A stretch of 64,000 nucleotides of DNA from the NCBI RefSeq assembly GCF_018131185.1, contig NZ_JAFCJE010000008.1, positions 224,647-288,646 on the forward strand. The letters are read 5' to 3'. Below the pieces are notes generated by a model. That model saw only the letters and a list, made by a program, of their open reading frames with translations, was not told the origin of the DNA and did not search any database. Made by a program: the position numbers and the translations under genes. Positions 34,256 through 42,931 of this stretch are shown here, piece by piece. Position 1 is the stretch's first letter. Every line of letters begins with the position of its first letter. Source of the stretch: Bradyrhizobium diazoefficiens. Lineage in GTDB: Bacteria; Pseudomonadota; Alphaproteobacteria; Rhizobiales; Xanthobacteraceae.

Positions 34256-35236
34256 ATGCGCTTCATCGAAACCTGGATTCCCGCGACGCTGGTCTCGACC
34301 CGCGATCTCGCCCCCGGCATCCGTGAATTCCTGATCCGCCCCGATCAGTTCGAAGCCACGGGCTATCCGGTCGGCAGCCACATCAATGTCAGCGTCACCA
34401 TCGGCGGCCTGCCGGAGACGCGGTCCTATTCGCTGGTCGGCGAAGCCGCCCCGCAAGGCCTCAAGATCGCGGTGCGCCGCGCCGAGGATTCCCGCGGCGG
34501 CTCGCGCTACATGTGGTCCTTGCAGTCGGGCGCACGGCTCGAGATCACGCAGCCCGCCTCGCTGCTTGCCGTCGACTGGACGCGCGAACGCTACTGCCTG
34601 ATCGCGGGCGGCATCGGCATCACGCCGATCCTCGGCGCCGCGCAGGCCCTGGCGCGGCGCGGGGCCGACGTCACGCTGCATTATGCGGTGCGCTCGCGCG
34701 GCGAGGCCGCCTATCTCAACGAACTCGCCGCGATGCTCGGCGATCGTCTGGTCGTTCATGCCAGTGATGAAGGCCGCCGTCTCGATCTCGACGCGCAGTT
34801 CGCCTCGCTCCCCAAGGGCGCGCTCGCCCTGTTCTGCGGCCCGATGCGGATGCTCGATGCCGCACGCCATGCCTGGATCGGCGCCGGCCATCCGCTGCCC
34901 GATCTGCGCTACGAGACCTTCGGCTCCAGCGGCACGCTGCCGACCGAGACCTTTCGCGTGCGCCTGAAGGGCTCCGATGTCGAGCTCGAAATCCCCCGCG
35001 AACGCTCCATGCTGGACGTGCTCAACGCCAGCGGCCATGACGTGATGTACGACTGCAAGCGCGGCGAATGCGGCCTCTGCGCCATCGACGTGGTCGAGGT
35101 CGACGGCGAGATCGACCATCGCGACGTCTTCTTCAGCGATCATCAGAAAGAGAGCAACCAGAAGATCTGCGCCTGCGTCTCCCGCGCGCGGGGCACCATC
35201 ACCGTGGATACGCTGCTGCGCGCGGATGCGATCTGA
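34256..35236 (+). CDS. vanB: vanillate O-demethylase reductase subunit
   Basis: A 326-residue electron-transfer protein of the phthalate dioxygenase reductase family. The order is an FMN-binding domain (RSYSLVGEA at ~56), an NAD-binding domain (AGGIGITPIL at ~117) and a C-terminal plant-type [2Fe-2S] domain with Cys267, Cys272, Cys275 and Cys305/Cys307. It passes electrons from NADH to VanA. It lies 10 bp after the gntR gene. Confidence 0.9.
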   Translation: MRFIETWIPATLVSTRDLAPGIREFLIRPDQFEATGYPVGSHINVSVTIGGLPETRSYSLVGEAAPQGLKIAVRRAEDSRGGSRYMWSLQSGARLEITQPASLLAVDWTRERYCLIAGGIGITPILGAAQALARRGADVTLHYAVRSRGEAAYLNELAAMLGDRLVVHASDEGRRLDLDAQFASLPKGALALFCGPMRMLDAARHAWIGAGHPLPDLRYETFGSSGTLPTETFRVRLKGSDVELEIPRERSMLDVLNASGHDVMYDCKRGECGLCAIDVVEVDGEIDHRDVFFSDHQKESNQKICACVSRARGTITVDTLLRADAI

Positions 35237-35300
35237 TGGAGAGCTCGTTGGAGGGGTGGACGCCGCCGCGATCGTCGCTCAGGTCAAATCTTGGTTGCAC

Positions 35301-37262
35301 CTACGCCGCGAAGTTCGCCCGATACTTTTTCGTTTCCAGCAGCGCCAGCACGCCGTCCGCCAGCACCGGCCGGCTGATCAGATAGCCCTGCGCTTCGTCG
35401 CAACCGATCTGCCCGAGATATTCGAGCTGGTCGGCGGTCTCGACTCCTTCGGCCACCACGCCGATGCGCAGATCACGCGCGAGGCCGACCACCGATTTCA
35501 CGATTGCCGCGCAGTCGGGCTGCACCAGCATGTCGCGGATGAAGGACTGGTCGATCTTGATGCGGCTGAACGGCAGCTTGCGCAAATAGGTGAGGGAGGA
35601 GAAGCCCGTCCCGAAATCGTCCAGCGCCACGTTGACACCGAGCTGCAGCAGTGCGTTCAGGACCGACTCCGCCGCGCCGTATTTCGACAGCAGCATCGAT
35701 TCCGTGATCTCGATCTCGAGCCGGTGCGGGGCGATCTTGGCATCGCCGAGCGCCTGTACGATGCTTTGGAGGACGCTGGCGTTGTGAAACTGCGCCGCGG
35801 AGAAATTCACGGCGACCCTGATCTCATCAGGCCATCTGGCGACGGCCGCGCAGGCGCGGCGGATGACCCATTCACCGATCTCGTGGATCAGCCCGGTCTC
35901 CTCCGCAATGGGGATGAATTCGCTCGGCGGCACCAGTCCGCGCTGCGGATGTTGCCAGCGCAGCAGCGCCTCGAAGCCGGTAATGCGGCTTTCGTCGAGA
36001 TCGAGGAATGGCTGGAACACGAGGAACAGCTCGTTTCGCACGATCGCGCCGGCGAGGTCTGATTGCAGCGCCTTGCGATCGCGCGAGACCCTGTCGTCGG
36101 CTTCCTCGAAGAAGCGGATCATGCCCGGTCCCGCCTTCTTGGCGCGGTAGAGCGCGGCGTCGACATTCTTCATGAGGTCGAGCGGCGTCGTGCCGTCGCG
36201 CGGTGCCAGCACGATACCGACGCTGGTCGCGCCCACGATCTGGCGGCCCTCGATCTGGAACGGTCTCTCGAAGGCCGCGACGAAGCGCTCGGCGATCTCG
36301 AGTGCTTCCTCGGGGCGCGCCAGATTGGCCATCACCAGTGCGAACTCGTCGCCGCCAATGCGCGCGACATGTTCGGCCGCGCGCGTGCAGCGCCGCAGCC
36401 GGCTTGCGACCTGGACCAGGAATTCGTCGCCGGCAGGATGGCCGAACTTGTCGTTGACCTCCTTGAAGCGATCGAGATCGAGCAGGAGCACCGCGAACTC
36501 CTCGCCGGACAAGGCGAGTCGCTTCAGGGCGGCATCGAGCGTTTCGTTGAAGGCGACGCGGTTGGGCAGATGGGTCAGAGGATCCAGCCGCACCGTCCGC
36601 TCCGTCTCGATCTGCCGCATCACGCGACGCGCAAACGTGAACGAATTGACGAACACGCCGCGCAGCAGCACGCTGCCATAGACCACGACGAGAAAGGCGA
36701 TCAGCAGGAAAGCCAGGTCGCCGTTCCGGCCGAGGCAGATGGCGATGCCGAGGAAGATGGGCGCCGTGAAGGCGATCGCCGCGATCGGGATGGTGGCGAA
36801 GGCGAGGGCGCCGCCGGCCAGCATGCCCGAGCACAGGCAGGTGATGACAAGCTGCCCGCCGGTCGAGGCATCGGCGAAAAAGGCGACCGGGACGATGCCC
36901 CAGGCGGCGCCGAGGACGAAGGCGTTGCGCACCAGCCGCTGCATGGCACGGCGCGAGACGAATTGCGGCTTGGTGATGCGGCGCGCGGCGCGGGATTGCA
37001 CGCCGAACGCGATCGCGGCGCTTGCCACGGCGGCGGCCCAGATCAGGGCAGGTATCCTGTCCGGCGACTGCCACAGCGCGATCGCCAGCACGACGGCGTT
37101 GCAGGCATTGGCGAGCATGATGCCGACCGAATAGCCCAGCACGAGCGACATCTGCTCGGCGCGGATATGGCCGGCCACGGCTTCGTCGGTTGCGGGACCG
37201 CCAAAGGCCGACAGATCGCCGGCGAGCAGCCGCGCGAGATAACTGGTCGTTTGAGTCCGCAT
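35301..37262 (-). CDS. membrane GGDEF/EAL cyclic-di-GMP protein
   Basis: A 653-residue protein. Six to seven membrane helices occupy residues 40-205 (a MASE-like sensor), then a GGDEF domain with intact GGDEF at 303-307, then an EAL domain with EAL at 431-433 and a complete DDFGTG loop. Both catalytic signatures are intact, so it could make or break cyclic di-GMP. The ATG at 37262 was preferred over a TTG at 37319; neither has a strong ribosome site. Confidence 0.87.
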   Translation of the reverse strand: MRTQTTSYLARLLAGDLSAFGGPATDEAVAGHIRAEQMSLVLGYSVGIMLANACNAVVLAIALWQSPDRIPALIWAAAVASAAIAFGVQSRAARRITKPQFVSRRAMQRLVRNAFVLGAAWGIVPVAFFADASTGGQLVITCLCSGMLAGGALAFATIPIAAIAFTAPIFLGIAICLGRNGDLAFLLIAFLVVVYGSVLLRGVFVNSFTFARRVMRQIETERTVRLDPLTHLPNRVAFNETLDAALKRLALSGEEFAVLLLDLDRFKEVNDKFGHPAGDEFLVQVASRLRRCTRAAEHVARIGGDEFALVMANLARPEEALEIAERFVAAFERPFQIEGRQIVGATSVGIVLAPRDGTTPLDLMKNVDAALYRAKKAGPGMIRFFEEADDRVSRDRKALQSDLAGAIVRNELFLVFQPFLDLDESRITGFEALLRWQHPQRGLVPPSEFIPIAEETGLIHEIGEWVIRRACAAVARWPDEIRVAVNFSAAQFHNASVLQSIVQALGDAKIAPHRLEIEITESMLLSKYGAAESVLNALLQLGVNVALDDFGTGFSSLTYLRKLPFSRIKIDQSFIRDMLVQPDCAAIVKSVVGLARDLRIGVVAEGVETADQLEYLGQIGCDEAQGYLISRPVLADGVLALLETKKYRANFAA

Positions 37263-37390
37263 TCCAGAGCCTACCAGCTTGGGTCGTTCGTCCGGCGCGA
37301 AGCTGAGAATTCGCTGCAAAGCTTTGACGAACTATGAATTATCCCCGGCTGCGGCGCTCGCCGTGACCACTTCTGCGTGTTCGAACCACG

Positions 37391-37411
37391 GTATCGATAA
37401 CAAATCGATAC
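37391..37411. promoter_or_regulatory. perfect 8-5-8 palindrome GTATCGAT-N5-ATCGATAC
   Basis: It lies 129 bp upstream of the GGDEF/EAL gene in an otherwise empty 252-bp gap. The size and symmetry suit a dimeric regulator binding site. No regulator can be assigned. Confidence 0.4.
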
Positions 37412-37514
37412 AAATGCGTGATGGGCGGGAAATGTTCGCCACCATCTCCGCGGTCAAGCCGGGCCGTGACACCGATCGCAAGGCGGGCGCGGTGAAGCAC
37501 CCCGGCCCAGACAC

Positions 37515-37880
37515 TCACCGCCCCAGCTGCTTGGGGTCGTAATAGAACCGCTCCTCGATCAGCTTGTCGCCGCGCCAGGTCTGCCAGGCGATCTCTTCCA
37601 ATGTTCGTGTGACGCCCTCTGCGTTGGTGAAGCTGAACTTCCAGCGGGTCGCAACATGGTCGCCCTCGATCAGGCTCGGCCCGATGCGGACTGCCTTGAC
37701 CTCCCGCGACGCTGCAAGCACGCCGCGCTCCTTGGCGACGAGCTTGTCGCGCCCCACCGTCGGCGCCGCATTGTTCTCATAGGTCACGGCATCGGGTGTG
37801 CAGAATTGCTCGATCGCGCCGATGAAATCTCCGGTCTCCAGCCGCTTGGCAAAAGCTTCGACGATGTCACGGCCCGGCAT
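37515..37880 (-). CDS. SnoaL-like domain protein
   Basis: A 121-residue cytosolic protein of the SnoaL/NTF2-like fold (PGRDIVEAFAKRLETGDFIGAIEQFCTPDAVTYENN ... EEIAWQTWRGDKLIEERFYYDP). GAGGTG lies 6 nt before the ATG at 37880, favoured over an ATG at 37892. It is divergent from a TetR gene across a tandem operator, so it is the likely target of that repressor. Confidence 0.78.
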   Translation of the reverse strand: MPGRDIVEAFAKRLETGDFIGAIEQFCTPDAVTYENNAAPTVGRDKLVAKERGVLAASREVKAVRIGPSLIEGDHVATRWKFSFTNAEGVTRTLEEIAWQTWRGDKLIEERFYYDPKQLGR

Positions 37881-37899
37881 GGCGCACCTCATGATAAAA

Positions 37900-37936
37900 A
37901 CCGACTGATGGTCGGTAAATACCGACCGGTGGTCGA
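37900..37936. promoter_or_regulatory. tandem TetR-type operator
   Basis: ACCGAC-N5-GTCGGT at 37900-37916 is a perfect 6-5-6 palindrome. A second, imperfect copy (ACCGAC-N5-GTCGAA) follows at 37921-37937 or so, 21 bp further, two helical turns. Both lie in the 100-bp gap shared by the SnoaL and TetR genes. Confidence 0.65.
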
Positions 37937-37980
37937 AAAGTCAACTGGCTGCCTGATTCGAATTCGACTAGACGAGACAC

Positions 37981-38571
37981 ATGGCAAAGCAGGCGGAGCG
38001 GCGGGCGGCGACATTGGAAGCGATCCTGACGGCGGCACGCCGCCTGTTCGGGACGCAAGGCTTTGCCGCAACCACGATGGACGAGATCGCGGACGACGCC
38101 CGCATCGCCAAGGGCGCGGTCTATCATCACTTCAGGAACAAGGAGGCGGTGTTCGAAGCCGTGTTCGACCAGGTCTCGCGCGACCTCGTCGCGGAAATCG
38201 ACGGTGCCGCGCGTGCCGAGAAGGACGTGCTCGCCGCGATGGTCGCCGGCACCCAGCATTATTTTGCCGCGACGGCGAAGGGGCCGACAGGCCAGATCAT
38301 CCTGCGCGACGGCCCGGCCGTGCTCGGCTGGGAGCGCTGGCGCGAGATCGACGCCAGGCATTTCGGCGGCAAGCTGCCGCGTGCGCTTGCGGTGGCGATG
38401 GAGGCCGGCCTGATCGCGCGGCAGCCGGTCGAGCCCCTGGCGCGGCTGCTGCTCGGCGCGGTGACGGAAGCCGCGGTTGCCTGCGCCGGACGCGCGGATA
38501 TCGCAAGGGCGGGCGCGGAATACGCCCGTGCGTTCAAGTCGCTGGTCGAGGCGCTGCGCGTGCGGGAATGA
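37981..38571 (+). CDS. TetR/AcrR-family regulator
   Basis: A 196-residue repressor. The helix-turn-helix is at residues ~10-56 (ILTAARRLFGTQGFAATTMDEIADDARIAKGAVYHHFRNKEAVFEAVF). The ligand domain is undefined. It probably regulates itself and the divergent SnoaL gene through the operator between them, and perhaps the GMC oxidoreductase 54 bp downstream. Confidence 0.88.
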   Translation: MAKQAERRAATLEAILTAARRLFGTQGFAATTMDEIADDARIAKGAVYHHFRNKEAVFEAVFDQVSRDLVAEIDGAARAEKDVLAAMVAGTQHYFAATAKGPTGQIILRDGPAVLGWERWREIDARHFGGKLPRALAVAMEAGLIARQPVEPLARLLLGAVTEAAVACAGRADIARAGAEYARAFKSLVEALRVRE

Positions 38572-38625
38572 TTGTGCTAAGTGACGCAACGGAAACGTCC
38601 ACAGCAACAAGAAGACTAGCAACAA

Positions 38626-40248
38626 ATGACCGCAAGCTCCCTCACACCCTCCGATCCCGAATTCGACTACATCATCGTCGGCGCCGGCTCAGCCGGCTGC
38701 GTGCTCGCCAACAGGCTCTCGGCGAACGGCCAGCACAGCGTCCTGCTGCTCGAGGCCGGCCCGAAGGATTCCAACATCTGGATCCACGTCCCGCTCGGCT
38801 ACGGCAAGCTGTTCAAGGAGAAGAGCGTCAACTGGATGTATCAGACCGAGCCGGAGCCCGAGCTGAAGGGTCGCCAGGTGTTCCAGCCGCGCGGCAAGAC
38901 GCTGGGCGGCTCGAGTTCGATCAACGGTCTGCTTTATGTCCGAGGCCAGCACGAGGACTATGACCGCTGGCGCCAGCTCGGCAACGCCGGTTGGGGCTAT
39001 GACGACGTGCTGCCCTATTTCAAGAAGGCGGAAAACCAGTCGCGCGGCGCCGATCAATATCATGGCACGGGTGGGCCGCTGCCGGTGTCCAACATGGTCG
39101 TGACCGATCCGCTGTCGAGGGCTTTCATCGACGCTGCGGTCGAGACCGGTCTGCCCTACAACCCCGATTTCAACGGTGCCACACAGGAAGGCGTCGGCCT
39201 GTTCCAGACAACGACGCGCAACGGCCGTCGCGCCTCGACCTCGGTGGCCTATCTCGGTCCGGCAAAGACCCGCGGTAATCTCAAGATCGAAACTGGCGCG
39301 CTCGGCCAGCGCGTGCTGTTCGAGGGACGCCGTGCCGTCGGCGTCGAATATCGGCAAGGCGCGCAAACCCGCCGCGTACGCGCCCGCAAAGAGATCGTGT
39401 TGTCGAGCGGAGCCTACAATTCGCCGCAGCTGCTCCAGCTCTCCGGCGTCGGCCCCGGCGACCTCCTGCGCAAGCACGGCATTGATGTCGTGCTGGATGC
39501 GCCGGGCGTCGGTCACGACCTTCAGGACCACATGCAGGTCCGTATCGTGATGCGCTGCTCGCAGAAGATCACGCTGAACGACACCGTCAACCATCCGCTC
39601 CGCCGTACCATGGCTGGCGCGCGCTATGCGCTGTTCCGGAAGGGTTGGCTGACCATCGCGGCCGGCACCGCGGGCGCGTTCTTCAAGACCAGCCCGCGGC
39701 TGGCCTCGCCCGACATCCAGGTGCATTTTCTCCCGTTCTCGACCGACAAGATGGGCGAGAAGCTGCACGACTTTTCCGGCTTCACTGCTTCGGTTTGCCA
39801 GCTTCGCCCCGAAAGCCGCGGAACCTTGCGCATCCGGAGCGCCGATCCGACGGTGCCGCCGGAGATCCGCATCAACTACATGTCGACCGAGACCGACCGC
39901 AGCACCAACGTCGAAGGCATCAAGATCCTGCGCAAGATCCTGAATTCGCCGGCGCTGAAGCCGTTCGTGGTCAGCGAGTACGACCCTGGCGCGAAGGTAT
40001 CCACGGATGCCGAGATATTGGATTATTGCCGCGAGCGCGGCAGCACCATCTACCATCCGACCTCGACCTGTCGTATGGGCAACGACGCGCTCGCGGTGGT
40101 CGATCAGCGGTTGAAGGTGAGGGGTCTCGAAGGCCTGCGCGTCGTCGACGGCTCGATCATGCCGGACCTCGTGTCCGGGAACACCAATGCGCCGATCATC
40201 ATGATCGCCGAAAAAGCCTCCGACATGATATTGGAGGATGCGCGTTAA
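38626..40248 (+). CDS. GMC-family oxidoreductase (choline/alcohol dehydrogenase-like)
   Basis: A 540-residue FAD enzyme. The dinucleotide motif GSAGCVLANRL is near residue 24, the GMC signature GGSSSINGLLYVRG near 98, the second signature GAYNSPQLLQLSGVG near 264, and the catalytic His pattern HPTSTCRMG near 475. It resembles BetA-type choline dehydrogenases but lacks betaine genes beside it, so the alcohol substrate is open. It lies 54 bp after the tetR gene and 24 bp before the hemC-like gene. Confidence 0.87.
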   Translation: MTASSLTPSDPEFDYIIVGAGSAGCVLANRLSANGQHSVLLLEAGPKDSNIWIHVPLGYGKLFKEKSVNWMYQTEPEPELKGRQVFQPRGKTLGGSSSINGLLYVRGQHEDYDRWRQLGNAGWGYDDVLPYFKKAENQSRGADQYHGTGGPLPVSNMVVTDPLSRAFIDAAVETGLPYNPDFNGATQEGVGLFQTTTRNGRRASTSVAYLGPAKTRGNLKIETGALGQRVLFEGRRAVGVEYRQGAQTRRVRARKEIVLSSGAYNSPQLLQLSGVGPGDLLRKHGIDVVLDAPGVGHDLQDHMQVRIVMRCSQKITLNDTVNHPLRRTMAGARYALFRKGWLTIAAGTAGAFFKTSPRLASPDIQVHFLPFSTDKMGEKLHDFSGFTASVCQLRPESRGTLRIRSADPTVPPEIRINYMSTETDRSTNVEGIKILRKILNSPALKPFVVSEYDPGAKVSTDAEILDYCRERGSTIYHPTSTCRMGNDALAVVDQRLKVRGLEGLRVVDGSIMPDLVSGNTNAPIIMIAEKASDMILEDAR

Positions 40249-40272
40249 TTCGCGGCTCGAAAGGACGACAGC

Positions 40273-41253
40273 TTGGCTATTCGACTTCGGATCGGCACCC
40301 GCAAGAGCGCGATGGCGCTGGCACAGACGGAAGAGATCGCGCGCCGCCTGACCGCCGCCGTGCCCGGCCTCGACGTCGAGATCGTCAAGTTCGACACCAC
40401 GGGCGATCTCGACCAGACCAGCAAGCTGTTGCCCCATGGTGGCAAGGGCGGCGCCTTCGTGGCGCAGATCCGCGCCGCCGTGCTGTCGGGCGAATTGCAG
40501 GCGGCGATGCATTCGCTGAAGGACATGCCGGGCAACGAGGATACGCCGGGCCTCGTCATCGGCGCTACGCTGTCGCGCGATCCGGCCAGTGATGCGCTGG
40601 TGCTGCGGGACGGCGTAACACTGGAGGCGCTGCGCCAGTCCCGGGGCAAGGGGTTCAAGATCGGCACCAATGCCGTCCGCCGCGCCGCCTATGCGCGACG
40701 GCTGTTTCCCGAGATCGAGATTATCCACTTCCGCGGCGCGGCCGACACGCGCGTGCGAAAACTCGACAATGGCGAGAAGCAGCGCCTGCCGGATGGCGGC
40801 GCCGTCGGCCCCGCCGACGCGCTGATCATGGCGCGCTCGGGCCTCGACCGCGTCGGGCTCGCCGGTCGTATTGCGTACGAATTCACCGCGACGGAGATGT
40901 TGCCCGCGGCGGGGCAGGGCATCGTCGCCGTCGAATGCGCAGCGCAGGACTGGCCGACGCGGCAGATCCTCGCATCGATCGACGATCCCGCCGCGCATGC
41001 CTGCGCGGATGCCGAGCGCGAGGTCTTGTGGGTGCTGAACGGCCACTGCAATTCACCGGTGGCGGGCTTCTCGACCATCGCGGGTGATCAGATGTCGCTC
41101 ACCGCATCCGTGCTCGATCTCTCCGGCAACACCATCATCGAGGCCTCGCGCGCCGGTCCCGCCAATCGCCCGCGCGAGCTCGGTCGTGCCGTGGGACTGG
41201 ATTTGCTGGGCAAGGGTGCCGCCGAGATCATCGAGCGCAGCCGGCCGCGCTGA
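40273..41253 (+). CDS. hemC: hydroxymethylbilane synthase, divergent
   Basis: A 326-residue porphobilinogen deaminase homologue starting at a TTG with AAAGGACG upstream. The catalytic Asp is kept (HSLKDMP) and the dipyrromethane-binding cysteine is Cys259 in NGHCNSP. Several usual signatures are altered: GTSSLRRQ reads GTNAVRRAA, RGNVDTR reads RGAADTR, and the GGCQVP motif reads GHCNSP. It may be a paralogue or the genuine enzyme of this lineage. hemE converges on it, but no hemD follows. Confidence 0.8.
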   Translation: MAIRLRIGTRKSAMALAQTEEIARRLTAAVPGLDVEIVKFDTTGDLDQTSKLLPHGGKGGAFVAQIRAAVLSGELQAAMHSLKDMPGNEDTPGLVIGATLSRDPASDALVLRDGVTLEALRQSRGKGFKIGTNAVRRAAYARRLFPEIEIIHFRGAADTRVRKLDNGEKQRLPDGGAVGPADALIMARSGLDRVGLAGRIAYEFTATEMLPAAGQGIVAVECAAQDWPTRQILASIDDPAAHACADAEREVLWVLNGHCNSPVAGFSTIAGDQMSLTASVLDLSGNTIIEASRAGPANRPRELGRAVGLDLLGKGAAEIIERSRPR

Positions 41254-41286
41254 GCCTCATCGCGAAACACCGCGCCTGTTTTGCCC

Positions 41287-41303
41287 GACGCGTCAAACGC
41301 GTC
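41287..41303. repeat. perfect palindrome between hemC and hemE
   Basis: GACGCGT-CAA-ACGCGTC lies between the two convergent genes. It is followed at a distance by T-rich DNA but no immediate T run, so terminator function is possible, not clear. Confidence 0.5.
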
Positions 41304-41402
41304 TGAGCCGCCTCATGCCGGCCCAGCTTTTTCAATGACTTGTCTACTGTGCATGGGGTTGTTTTCGCGTTTTTGTGCGACCCGATCACAACGGCTCGTC
41401 CC

Positions 41403-42437
41403 TTAGCCCCGCACGCGCTTGATCATCTGCTCGACATGGGCGATCGGCGTTTCCGGCTGGATGCCGTGGCCCAGGTTGAAGATGAAGCGCCCTTGCGCGA
41501 AATTGGCCAGCACGTTGTCGACCGCGCGGTCGAGCGCGGCGCCGCCCGTGATCAGCACCAGCGGATCGAGATTGCCCTGCACGGCGACCTTGCTCTGGAC
41601 GCGCTCGCGGATGAAGGCCGGCTCTGCCGTCCAGTCGATGCTGACGGCGTTGACGCCGGTCGCCTCGACGTAACCTGGCAGCTGTGCGCCGGCACCGCGC
41701 GGGAAGCCGATGATCTTCGCATCCGGCACCCTAGCCCGTACGCCGTCCACGATGCGCCGCGTCGGCTCGACCGACCATCGCGCGAATTCGACCGGCGGCA
41801 GCACGCCGGCCCAGGTGTCGAAGATTTGCAAGGCGTTGGCGCCGGCGGCGAGCTGCGCCAGCAGATACTCGATCGAGTTCTCGACGAGTACGTCGATGAT
41901 TCTCGCGAACGCCTCCGGATGCCGGTAGGCCATCATCCGTGCCGGCCCCTGGTCGGGCGTGCCCTGACCGGCGACCATGTACGTCGCGACCGTCCACGGC
42001 GCGCCGCAGAAGCCGATCAACGCGATCTCCGGGGCGAGCGCTGCGCGCACGAGCTTGAGCGCCTCGAACACCGGCGCGAGCTTGCCGAGATCGGCGCGCG
42101 GTGCCAGCGTCGCGACCTTTGCGGGATCATCCAGCGGGTCCAGCCGAGGACCCTCGCCGACCTCGAACCGGACCGAGCGGCCGAGCGCATGGGGGATTAC
42201 CAGAATATCCGAGAAGATGATCGCGGCATCGAAGCCGAACCTGCGGATCGGTTGCAGCGTCACTTCGGCCGCAAGCGCCGGGTTGAAGCAGAGATCGAGG
42301 AAGCCTCCGGCTTTGGCACGCACCTCGCGATATTCCGGCAGATAGCGGCCGGCCTGCCGCATCATCCACATGGGCGGGATGCTCTGACGCTGACCGGAGA
42401 GCACGTCGATGAAGGGCTGTTTTGCAGATTGGGGCAC
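41403..42437 (-). CDS. hemE: uroporphyrinogen decarboxylase
   Basis: A 344-residue enzyme of normal length. It removes four carboxyl groups from uroporphyrinogen III in haem synthesis. The signature PPMWMMRQAGRYLPEYRE near residue 21 holds the substrate-binding Arg residues, and the conserved Asp is in IIFSDILV. A second signature, IGFCGAPWTVATYM, is also intact. It converges with the hemC-like gene. Confidence 0.94.
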   Translation of the reverse strand: MPQSAKQPFIDVLSGQRQSIPPMWMMRQAGRYLPEYREVRAKAGGFLDLCFNPALAAEVTLQPIRRFGFDAAIIFSDILVIPHALGRSVRFEVGEGPRLDPLDDPAKVATLAPRADLGKLAPVFEALKLVRAALAPEIALIGFCGAPWTVATYMVAGQGTPDQGPARMMAYRHPEAFARIIDVLVENSIEYLLAQLAAGANALQIFDTWAGVLPPVEFARWSVEPTRRIVDGVRARVPDAKIIGFPRGAGAQLPGYVEATGVNAVSIDWTAEPAFIRERVQSKVAVQGNLDPLVLITGGAALDRAVDNVLANFAQGRFIFNLGHGIQPETPIAHVEQMIKRVRG

Positions 42438-42480
42438 GAATGGTCCTAAACAGGGTTATGGCTCCTGATACACCGCCTAG

Positions 42481-42759
<279 letters not shown>

Positions 42760-42931
42760 GCGAAGCCGACGCGGAATTTCGATCGGCTTACTAATGTGCT
42801 GTTAGCGATGCGCGGATCCGAGCGTCCGTACGACTACGGAAAACCGGCCTATCGCGACCTATTCCGACGGTACTTTCAGAGTTCAATAACGGAAGCGGCA
42901 GAGGTTCCGAAACATCGGAGAACTCTGTCGC

